From positions 101,541,291 to 101,605,290 of the forward strand of contig OY740773.1 in assembly GCA_963513935.1 (NCBI GenBank): a stretch of 64,000 bases of DNA, given 5' to 3'. A program made the translations under genes and the position numbers. The notes under the pieces are model-generated. The model saw only the letters and a list, made by a program, of their open reading frames with translations. It was not told where the DNA came from and did no database searches. This document shows positions 53,530 to 64,000 of this stretch, in pieces. Position 1 is the first letter of the stretch. Every line of letters begins with the position of its first letter. The DNA comes from Aphrophora alni. Taxonomy: Eukaryota > Arthropoda > Insecta > Hemiptera > Aphrophoridae.

Positions 53530-56500
53530 CATAACCTTTACAACTTTGAAATGTATTTTCATTCTTACGTACAAGATACTGCTTTAAAAAATAGATTCTA
53601 TTCAACCTCCATGGTAAAATGTACAGCTCTAATTTTGCAACTGCAATGTTTACATTGTGGTTTGCATTTATTCTGTGTTATTTTGACTGCTTAGGTCTAG
53701 TTGTAGATCAGGTTCCTTTCTTAGACTGCTAGTTTTATTTTCCAATATAGGCATTTTTCTAGGCTATATTGGCATTTTATACTTTTCTCATGTTCTAGGT
53801 TTATCAATTGGTAACAGGAGTTGATTTATACTCTCGAAACTTTGTGTATTTGTTTTTTTACACACAAATTATAGAAACAAAATATTATGAATAATCCATC
53901 ATTATCCAAAACATTAAAACCCGAATTTATGATTACCTGAAAAATTCAAACCCCTTGCAAATAAAAATTCCAGTAATCACGATATTATCATACCTTTGAT
54001 TCATAAAACAGAACTAATAACTCATAACTCCACCAGTAAATGAATTTTACTATTTTCAAAAATGGATTACGAGAATTATATAGTGAATTGTCAACTCCTT
54101 TAGTCTCTTTATAAATACTACATCACTACGCAGTTTATTGTTCTTAGAGGAACACTCATCACTACATCATGATAAATGTTCTACATACTGTAACAAATTC
54201 CTGACTCAAAATAGATATTAAGATGCTGTAGAATTAGTTGTTTAATATGTTTTGTTTATTTGCATATTTTTGTTGATATTCATTTACTTAGCAAACATAA
54301 CAGCAACAAAATGTATTATTATCATTTAGGTTAAATGTACACTTCGAATAGGAAACTCGTACTGATACCCCACGTTCCTCCAGTGGCATGATAGGAAAGC
54401 GCGAGGTTGCCGCGATCGATGAAAACGGAGGACGTGGAGCAACCACGTGAGATTGCCACTAAACAATCAATTGACAGTCAGTCAATTTCAGTCAAAAAAG
54501 GGGGGGAAGAAAAACACACCTACACTAGTAGAAAAACAAGCAAAGTATTTTACTCCAGCAACAAGATTATACATACATTAAAAAAAGAATATTAACAATC
54601 AACAATTAACAATTACAATAAACAATTAAATATCAACAATTAGTTTTACTTTGCTTTTTATATTATGAAAGACATATGATTTAATTTTAGTAAAGAAAAA
54701 CGTTGGCCAACGAAAACATCACACCTTATTTTTTAAAAGAAAAAAAAAATTAATTTCTAATTTTTGAGCCGAAATTTTTTTGCATGCTGTCCCTTCCAAT
54801 TTCATTATACATATATACATATACTTATAACTAAAATATATACATATACTTATATATACATAAATATTTACTTATATCTAAAACTAACTATACAACTAAT
54901 AAACATTCTCAAATTGCAAAATAAACTCATATCAATTACAATTTTGAGTTGCTCGTTATTATGCATTTACAAAACATAATTTAGAACACTTCTTATATCA
55001 CTGCCAATCAGGAACAAAAAATGACTGACATTTCTAAAAGACCAACAATCGCCATTTTCTAAACGTGACATTGATATTTAACAATATATATTGAAAATTT
55101 ATTTATTATTATTTTATTTATTTTTTTAAATTTAATTTTAATTTTATTTACTTCATATAAATTGTTGAATGTGCATGAAAACTTTTCTTATAAACTATTA
55201 TACAGCTCTCTTAAGGTATAATAACAAAAAATTAGAAAGTTTATGTTTTCAACAAAGGATAGAATATGAATATCCATAAACTAAATATGAACCATTGATA
55301 CAAAACCCAGATTATATAACTTTTCAAAACAATTGTTTTTCCTTTTTTATTTCTTTCCTGACCCAATAACTGAAGGATAATCCTCGTTTGTTTTCAAAGG
55401 CCTTCACCAAAGTTTTGGTGATCTAACACCCATATGAATATGTAATCAATGAATATGTAAGAAATGAAACTTGCCACGAAGCACAATTATCTACTTCCTT
55501 TATCTCTGAAAGGTTGAGGTTCTGTTTACATATTAGGAAGTAGATTTATCAGCAAGATAAGTATCCAACCAAACTAGCGGTCGGTGCTGTGACCTATGTA
55601 CGCTACAGTACAACCAAAATACATTCAAAATTAATAGTAATAGTGAATAAATTAATTTAGTAGAAGTAAAAATTTTGTAAACATTTCATAATAATAATTA
55701 CCAAGTTTAGGCCACATTAGATTTAATAACGTAATATATACGCCCGATTACACACACACACACACACATTTCAAATAATAATAATAATCCTAAATAAGCA
55801 TTCAATTATTGGAATGTTCATAAACAGATGGTAAAAAGAATTACTTAAATACTGTTGAATAAATAAGGTCAAAAATGTAAATAGAATAGCGAGCGGCAAC
55901 CATCTTTGTTAGTTGCATGATTAGACTTCAGAACTAAGTAAATTTAAAAACAGATGTTCTGAAAGTAAGTCATATATCGTTGGCGCTAATTAATAGCTAT
56001 TTGAATAATATAAAAAAGGGTTAAAAAGAGTATGTTAAGTAAAATTAAAAATTAATTGTTTTAAAATAATTACAAAATTAAAATAAATCTTAAAAATAAG
56101 ATAAATATACATAAATTTAGGCAGTTTTAAAATATAATAATCTCATAAGAAAATTTTGTAAACAAGGTGAAATACCAGAGAAATAAAATTTGGAAGGCGG
56201 GGTGTTATAACAGTGAAGAAGGGGACGCTTATTCTTGCTGGGCACTTAGTAGATCATTTTATAAATATAATTGTTGGAAGACATAAACAGGAGATTTGCT
56301 TGATATTGTGGGTGTTGAAAATGGACTTGAACCAAAATTTTAAGTAACCTATATTTAAAAATTCATTAAGGAAGTAAATAATTAAGACTCAAAATTTGGT
56401 AGAAATACTAATTGAAATTTTGTAACAGATTTTTTTTTCGTTGATTGTTATTATTTTTAACATGATACATGTAATAATCCAACCAAAAATATCCAACTAT

Positions 56501-56900
56501 ATTGAAATAAAACTTGACCCATAGAAATCCCGAAAAGACAGAGATCTCAAATAATTTGTAAATTTTATATTGTGTATGATTAAATGAATAAAGTATTGTA
56601 AATATAATCTTGTCTCTGATTGTTTCATAGTAAATAGAGAGTAAGTTAAATATAAACATTTGCTACACAAAAATGTTAGATAGATAATAAAAATATAAAA
56701 AATAAAATCATCTTGTAAATTTTTTTTATAATACAATTGTAATCAAATATAGTACTTCTAACTGAATTAATCAAATTTGAACAAAATAAAAAATCTTGGG
56801 CAGGAAACAACCTATGTAAATCAATTGATAAGTAAGAGGTACACTAGCAAACCTACTTTATTTTAACCAAATACAATGAAATATACTTAAATAAAGTACA
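53530..56900. other. AT-rich 3' flank, no gene recognised
   Basis: It holds only low-complexity tracts: a TATACATATAC-rich stretch at about 54805-54880, a short (AC)n at about 55751-55768, and many A/T runs. Small frames on both strands are compositionally driven. Confidence 0.5.
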
Positions 56901-56944
56901 GTAATAAACATTATTAATATTTATATTCGCCATACCGGATATTG

Positions 56945-57050
56945 TTTTTTATTATGATTAGTATGTAACATACTGTCCAATAGTTTATATGTATAGACTA
57001 TTAGACGGGTAAGTTACATATTAATCATAGTAATAAACACTCATTTCAAA
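56945..57050. repeat. Short palindromic element
   Basis: TATTATGATTAGTATGTAAC, TGTCCAATAGT and the complement ACTATTAGACGGGTAAGTTA, CATATTAATCATAGTAATAA form arms of about 45 bp with a centre of about 12 bp. It is probably a small MITE. Confidence 0.65.
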
Positions 57051-57689
57051 AAGCAATGCCCTTTTATACACATTAGATACAGGAGTATGATAAGAAATAA
57101 CACCTAGTTTTTTTTTTTTTTTTTACTAAATTTAACATTACGTCCAACTGACGAGTGCTTTGACATTAAAGAGTCTTTCTTAACTTAAAAATTTGTAAAT
57201 ACAAAATTGTATTATGTATTGTGAATGTTTTGTTAGTTTTTGTGATGTACAGATAACTTAAAATACAGTTTAAATAAAAAAAGTAGAAATGAATTTCGTT
57301 TTCTAGTAGTTTAGTTAGATTTTAAAAGAGGAGGAGGAATAGTTAACATATAGATAAATTTAAGATATTTAAATAAACGAATTTAATGTGAATTACGAGG
57401 CATGGTTTTTAAGTAAAGTCTGTTTTAAATTAAAAATTATGTATTAAAGCCAAGTGAGGTTTTTTAGATTTTTCCACTGTTACCATTTTATGTGGAAGAT
57501 GACTCCAGAAATTGCTGGTGATTTCGCAGTTTGAGTAAGCTTTTATTTTGGTATAATTAGATTGTGTCATTTTCTTGTATAGTCTGTTTCTTTGTAAAAC
57601 TTAGAATACATAATGACACTCAAGATGTAAATTAAAAGGAAGGTTAAAAAAATATCCAGTTTTTTTTTGTTTTTTTTTTTAAAGAGAAC

Positions 57690-57860
57690 AGTAAGAGTCC
57701 CTAGACTTCTTACCGAAGATATCTTAAACTGGATACTTTTGAGTTTTTGAAAATGTTTAAAATAGTCCCCTTTAAAGCATTTCCCCAAATAGCAACACCA
57801 TATAGAAACTCTTGATTCTGAGATAAAGCGTCCTGACTGCTGTCTACACAGAAGGTCCAA
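57690..57860 (-). pseudogene. LINE reverse transcriptase fragment
   Basis: The minus strand gives LYGVAIWGNALKGTILNIFK, matching the 'YGi..WG.......l...QK' block of LINE RT C-termini as at 197-634. It is short and frameshifted, and it ends at a T/A-rich tract (57659-57682). Confidence 0.5.
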
Positions 57861-58159
57861 GACTTATCTTCCTTTTGATAATGCTGTGAAAAAATTTAGA
57901 GCTGCAGCCAAATGTTTTTACTTGAGCTGAAAATTTTCAGTAGGGATCTGACATTCAATTTTTTGTAACCCAGTTTTTATGTTAGAATGTTATAAGTTAC
58001 AGAATGTGAAATATTAAAGTACTTCTTTAGATAATTTTGAGACGATGATTTTCAAAAATTGTTGTGTTCACCAAATCATTGTTCATCACCTAGGATTAGC
58101 TTCATCATTAAGGATATTTATTTCCTTTTTTGAAACATCACCCTTAATCTTACTGTCAC

Positions 58160-58920
58160 TAAAGACATTTTAAATTATATTGTGGTTTGCCTATGCATTT
58201 AACTGCTTTGTGGGCTTTTATATTCATATCTGAACTATGGAATTCTTCCTGGGGGAAACTCATCAGTTCAGAATATGCAAATACTTTTTGTCCTGGAAAA
58301 GAGAGTCATTCGGCTGAAGCAAACTGAAAGTGTAAAAGTGTTTTTGGGAGGCTTGTAGTACTTACACTTCTATGTATTTACATACTTAAAGTGGTGCTAT
58401 ATTTTAAATTTAAGTGTGATCATGTTCAGAATATGGATATACACAACTACAGCTCCAGACAGGATTGTAATTATCGTGCTAGACACCACAAGTTAAATGT
58501 TTACAGTAAACTTCTTTCAGAAACCCGTGCCAAATTAATGAATAAGCTCCCCCAAAACATTAAAGATTTATCAAAATTATACAACTTTTAAAAACAGCCT
58601 TAAACAACTAACGTTGTCTGGATCATTTTACTCTATGGAGGAGTTTCTGTGTTGACACTATGGTTTGTTGTTTGGCGTGATCTCTTTACTTTAAAATTCT
58701 ATTTAAATTATTAATGTTAATTGGATAAATATTTGATGGTATATGTTTAATGTTTTGTAGTTTTATTTATTTGTTATTGTTGATTTTGTTTGTTTTGTAA
58801 GAAATGTGCTGTTATGAAAATGTTATTACAGATTAGAAAAAACTTTGAAATATTTGAGAATATTATGACTTGACCATACAATGTAATTTGTTGACGGCTG
58901 TAATAAATAAATTGAAAACA
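58160..58920 (+). pseudogene. LINE reverse transcriptase C-terminus and 3' end
   Basis: Frames give GLLYSYLNYGILPGG, NSSVQNMQILFVLEKRVIR, LYFKFKCDHVQNMDIHNY, RQDCNYRARHHKLNVYSKLL and LMNKLPQNIKDL. These are the end of a Jockey/CR1-like reverse transcriptase in its usual order. A 3' UTR follows and ends TAATAAATAAATTGAAAAC at about 58900-58920, a typical A-rich LINE terminus. One stop and a frameshift occur near 58350. It has the same element type as 197-634 but is a separate copy in opposite orientation. Confidence 0.8.
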
Positions 58921-58924
58921 TCTG

Positions 58925-61900
58925 ATCCATAAATATCATACAGGTACCTGTGGATTTCAACAGTACTATGAGTTTTTTTAAAGAAAATCATAACACAAAC
59001 CTCATCGTTGGCAGAATTATTTACTATTTCACTCATTGTAAATAAATAATTTGATTAATCGTTATTTACTAGAGGGTCAAATAATTGAATTAATTTGAAC
59101 TATATTACCTAAATTAAAATTTTACCTTGATAAATAACCTAAAACTGACAGCAACATCAAATCTAATTGCAAAATATCAGCTAACTAAAAAGTAATTAAC
59201 AATCTCCCTATTCAGGGCAAATAAGTTCTCACAAAACTAATCTTACTTAAAAATATACCTCGTACTTTCATACCTGAATGGTGCCGTAAATATTGCATTT
59301 TCTGAATGCATGAAATAAATAATAAATTTTGTGTGAAACTAAAAAAAACTTCTAGCTCTTTACAAAAGTTATCGTTGTGTGGTGCTAAGAATCCTTGTAG
59401 ACCTCTCTTTGTAAAGTTAGTTTGTGATGAAACAAATCATCATTGAATAATTCATAATTGAATTTTACTATTAATACTTTAAGCATGAGTTATGTAGAAA
59501 ATTGTTGAGATAAGTGTGGTTCCAATTGAATAAATAATTCTAAAAAACATTGCGTGTAAGAATGTTTATGAACCTGAATCAATATGTATAATTCAGGAAA
59601 TTCTAAAACTAAAATATTGGCTTCGTTTTAATTTCCATATAATTTCTAACAATAAGTTTTAATGTCCGTTATGGTAATTTATACCCGGTAGAACCCACGT
59701 GAAAATGTGCAGATGTCTTCTGTGACTTTCATGTCAATGTGACCTAGCGCTCAGCCAACAACTGTAATATAATAGGCTTCTACTAATTCTTATTCTTTAT
59801 TTTCTATAGTTTATTTTTCCGAGTGTCCGAAGTCATGTGATTTAAATTAATTTCCTTGATCATTTGTCATGACTAATATTATTTAATGCAATAACTACTC
59901 AAGATATTCTTAAAATAGAATAACATTTTATACATCATCAACAGACAAACCCTGCAAAAAATAATGGGTAGACATTTGTACAAAAATTGATGATTTTCTG
60001 TTTGTGCTCCTCGATGGACTGTGATTGTGACTTGGGTTAAAATTACCAAATTAAACTGTAAACAGTATTACACCATCCCAGATTTGTGTGGTAGTTCGGA
60101 AAGCAATACAAGAGGTACATTTAAGACAAAAAAATGAGTTTAATTTCTTTCATGCACTGTAACCGCCATTTATTGTCTAATACATGAAAGAAGAACTTAC
60201 CTGGCTTTATTTTATTGTTGCATAGATTGTTTGCCAAAACATAGTTTACATTTCTAAATGCTACACTTAACGCAGTATGGATTGATAGGTCACAACAATG
60301 ATACTTGAATGTTGAGAGGAAATAACATGTCAAGTCGTCAGTGACAAGGCTGCACCGCTTGAATATAGTGTGTTACGTTGACATTCGACATGACACAAAA
60401 CACCTCGTGTGTCTTAGTCTAAACTTTATTTATTTCGCCTAATAGTTTAAGCTGTTTTAAACACTTTTCAAGTTTGATATTATATAACAAGAAAAAAATA
60501 TAGTTTGTTCAAAATTTGTTTACTTTTTATGCAATATAAAAATTAATAATTTATTAATCTAAATATGTCATGAATGTATGTAATTTACAGGTATTTTTGA
60601 GTGGGTGATTTAGTATTATTATAAGATATATAGGTTATGCCTATTTATTTGGCATTTATATAATAAGCATTACATTTTGGAAGAAGAAAAGAGATAAACC
60701 TGTACTTTAGTTTTACATTTGCAATTACTGTCATAATTGTAATTTAGTATTAATTAGTATATTATTAAAAACCATCCTTTTGTGGTCGGTGCTTAATATC
60801 AGTAAAATTGTTAACGCATATCAGTATTTTAATGTACGACAAAAACCTAGTATTAATAAATCTACACTGAATGTATATTATTAAAATATTTTCTTTATTA
60901 AACATATGTATTTCTTTTTATTTGAAGTTATACAGTTATTCATCAAAATGTGTGATTCGAGTAACTGGATTGAGCATGTTAAAGTTTGATGCTTGTTCAA
61001 CATATTTTTCTTACTCATTTTGGCATTCATCTTATCTGTCCACACAATTAAATCCAATTTTGAATGCTAAATGTTGAGAGTGTTAGAGCGGAAAGTACCT
61101 GTTGCACGTCAGGCCTTTGCCAATCTTTAATGGACTTAAATCTGACTTTCATCTGATGGATTTTACGCCCATATTTTCATGACATGCTTACAAAATTCAA
61201 GTTATAGTAGACGCTCTGAAGGAAGGTTATCATGCAAGTCGAATAAGGTTTTGTTAAGAAACATTCGATGTGCTAAATGAAAATGCAAGACTTGTAAACA
61301 ATCTGTGGATGAGTTATGTCTCATTTTCACATTAAGGTTTCATAAACAAAACAAAATTCTGTTACCCATCTGATGCAAATACTCCATGGAAAGCTTTGTC
61401 AACAGTGCTTTGGTGTCAGTATAGTACGTAGTTTCATCTTGTAAATTATAACCTCCCCTATTTCCCTCTAACTGTGATTTCATAGCAGTGTGTGAACATG
61501 TTGAAAAACTTTTTAATTTCCGAACTTGCTCAGTGAAATGAAGACATAATTACATTAGAATGAAGCTAGAACCATACTCCTAAAATGTCGATGAAAATTT
61601 TGAAGTATTTGTTTCCAATTATGTAATCTCTTAGTATGACCATCCAGATGACACAAACTGAGTGGATGTTATTTCTTACTGTATGGGTATTTAAAGATAC
61701 ACCTAGACACCTCAACCGTGAACAATCGTAACTAAAACAACAAATTTGAGAAGAGAATAGTTTCTATACAAGAATTACTAAGTACCTTGCAATGAAATGA
61801 ATGTCATCTGACTGATATAATTTTAAGGAAATAAAGCGATGAACTCTTGAAAACAAAATATCTTGTATATACCTTTGTAATTATCCTTAAATCTTTCACT

Positions 61901-63870
61901 TAATGAATCACCTTTTATTTAAAATTGACAGCATGTTCATATTTAAACAATATGCATTAAATTTATTTCAATAACTTTTTAATAACCTTGAACATATACA
62001 TAAGATCAATTTATAATTGAGAGTACGGAGGGAATGCTTGTAAAACCAATTATCAATGCTTTTTAATAGTATATTTGGGATAACTGTATGTCCCATTTAC
62101 TCAGAAATTACTGGACAGATTTCACTGAATATTTAACTGTAGCCTATCACAGTGGAGCTTGGTTAATTCGAAGCTGAGGGGAGGGGGGGGTCATACAAAT
62201 ATTAAACATCCAAGAATTTGAATTACGAAAGTTTGCCCAGGTGTAAGTGATTAAGTTATGTGAAATCAGTAATAAAAAAATTTACACATGATGTTTGCCA
62301 AAAATTAGTCATTGTATTTACAGTTAGTTTTTGAATAATATTTGATCAAAAAGCTATTTACAGAAGAGTAGCTACACTATTAACTTTTTTGAAAAGTTTA
62401 TATTTTTGACTATTTAGACAAGTTACATCTTTGGTTTTATTTCATTCTTCTTAAAAACAATCCAACTGGCTAAGCCATCTTTGCCTAAGCCTACAGCGAA
62501 TTATGCGACTTTAGCTCTAACCAAGGTTCAACTTAGAGGAATTTTTTGTCTCATGTTTGCTTAAACCATTTGAGTACACATTTGTTGACGTTATGATAAT
62601 CCGAGCCTTGCACCCTCTTTCAATCCTTCTCACTCTCACTTTCAACAGCATTTCAAAATCTTGTCCTTATTTTTACGATATGTTGACAACATTTTTGGTG
62701 GAATTACAAATTCTTTTGCAATTTAAACTTTTTTCTTTAAGCCTTTTCACAATTCACAGCCACTTTATTTATAAAAAAAATTTTACTACACTCATGTTTT
62801 TGAAAAAGACATGGTGAAATAAGAATTTAACACTGACAATAGTGCTATGAAAAATTTCACACTTCGTTTATAGTGATGAAAAGTACTGTAAGAAATTCAC
62901 TATTGCATACTATAACATGAAAAATGACACTGAATACTGCAACTAGGGTAGACCTGTATGTGTAATACAGTAACAACTGACAACAAGACGTTTGACTGAC
63001 AACAAGACGATTCAATTCGCAGTTGGTTCAAAACAAAACAGATCTCTTTAAGTCATAAACTTGTCCTTTCACAGGGTTAAGGGACCTTGTGAACAAAGAA
63101 GAGGATTTGAGTATACACTTCTTACTCAACTTGCCATGTCTGTGAATTCCTGAGGACAATGATACAAACAGGCAGCCACCCTCATTACCAGAAAATTCTG
63201 ACCCCTTTTAATGCTCAATTACACAGTTACTGTACTAAAAACAAATTTCCTCTCTCCAAAATTATGCTTATATATAAGATCAGAGTGAAATTTTCTTTGA
63301 ATTGTCCAGAAAAAAGTTCAAATTTAATACATTCTTTTAACATTGGTTGATCTAGAGAACTGAAGGGACTGAATAAAAAATTTTAATTAAAAAAGTTTGA
63401 ATTTTGCAAATTCCACTGAAGTTTACATGAAATTTATTGTAATAGAATTATTCACCTACCTATGTTTATGACTAAGTTATACTACTTTAAAATAACTATA
63501 TTAAAAAAAAACTATAAATTTAGTAATAATTTATTGTTTTCTTCTCTAGTGTTGTATTTATATAATAATTTTAGTAAACTGCATCATAGTTATATTCTAC
63601 TTGCAAATTTTAGCATTAATAGGTCAAGTAGAATCTGAGATAATGGGGAATTTATGATCAAAACACATTTAACCTGACATTTGTTTTTTTTTTTAATTCT
63701 CAAGGTTCATTACACGGAGTAAATCATAGACTAATAAACAAATTGGGTATCATAACAAGAATAGGTGTATAACGTTTTGCACTGATTTGTATACTTTTTA
63801 AAACAATATTTTGATTTTAGAATAATAGACTATCTTAATAACTCAAATATTGTGAATAAAATAACTATTC
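58925..63870. other. AT-rich intergenic DNA, nothing recognised
   Basis: No conserved protein, RNA or clear repeat was seen on either strand. A G8 run at about 62183 and several T runs are the only low-complexity features. Confidence 0.45.
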
Positions 63871-63877
63871 CAAAGTA

Positions 63878-63956
63878 TTATGGTAGCTCAGTGGTTTAAA
63901 GCATTACTTCTCTGATCAAGAAAGACACCATAGTTCGAATCCCACCCAGGGTACAA
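63878..63956 (+). mobile_element. tRNA-derived SINE head (or tRNA pseudogene)
   Basis: TAGCTCAGTGGTTTAAAGC matches the Pol III A-box and D-arm, and AGTTCGAATCCCACC the B-box and T-loop, at tRNA-like spacing. T-stem and acceptor-stem pairing fail, so it is not a functional tRNA. CCACCCAGGGTAC after the B-box is common in tRNA-derived SINEs. The body continues beyond the part I can recognise. Confidence 0.65.
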
Positions 63957-64000
63957 AGTTGTTTCTTCATGTACATTTTAATTCTTTTCAACATGCAGTA

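Noticed and set aside
53800..53850. GGAGTTGATTTATACTCTCGAAAC as a possible hammerhead
   Set aside because: Stem II and GAAAC could be drawn, but there is no CUGANGA core upstream.

Overview
This 64 kb window is AT-rich animal DNA, almost certainly from an insect. It has intron-split genes, a ZAD-type zinc-finger gene (a family expanded in insects), interstitial TTAGG-like telomeric motifs, and a dense load of decayed Tc1/mariner, pogo, hAT-like, LINE and Penelope-like elements. A hemipteran-like large genome fits, but I cannot fix the order or species. There is no bacterial or plasmid signal and no CRISPR array.

Two host genes are supported. On the minus strand, one exon (23219-23573) encodes the N-terminus of a filamin-type actin-binding protein, most like jitterbug. 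It starts the protein and ends at a clean splice donor. No continuation is visible down to position 1, so the first 23 kb is probably its first intron. Head-to-head with it, about 0.8 kb away on the plus strand, a nine-exon gene (24382-53237) encodes a 639-residue ZAD + ten-finger C2H2 transcription factor. All eight introns are GT-AG and the reading phase closes across every junction.

Layout. 1-18 kb: mobile-element graveyard with a LINE reverse-transcriptase fragment, a transposase fragment carrying an 8-bp-TSD MITE, several hairpin elements, two related transposase-N-terminus fragments, and repeated copies of two dispersed families (called A and B here). 18.2-20.5 kb: a 65-bp satellite, about 35 copies with a 260-bp higher-order period, embedded in a family A element. 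20.5-23.2 kb: family A/B remnants, then featureless DNA. 23.2-24.4 kb: filamin exon and shared promoter. 24.4-53.2 kb: the ZAD zinc-finger gene, whose introns hold a 5S rRNA-derived fragment, hairpin MITEs, two Tc1/mariner copies, a pogo-type element, a mariner with a nested insertion, a Penelope-like element with inverted terminal repeats, and a 1.54 kb Tc1/mariner element ending 101 bp before the last exon. 53.2-64 kb: 3' UTR and AT-rich intergenic DNA with two LINE fragments and a tRNA-derived SINE head at the edge.

The most unusual theme is a scattered set of hammerhead-ribozyme-like motifs, several with intact CUGANGA and GAAA cores. They lie inside inverted repeats, and one pair forms the ends of the Penelope-like element. 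A second theme is the satellite, whose repeat unit can be seen as a partial duplication in an ordinary dispersed copy 9 kb away.
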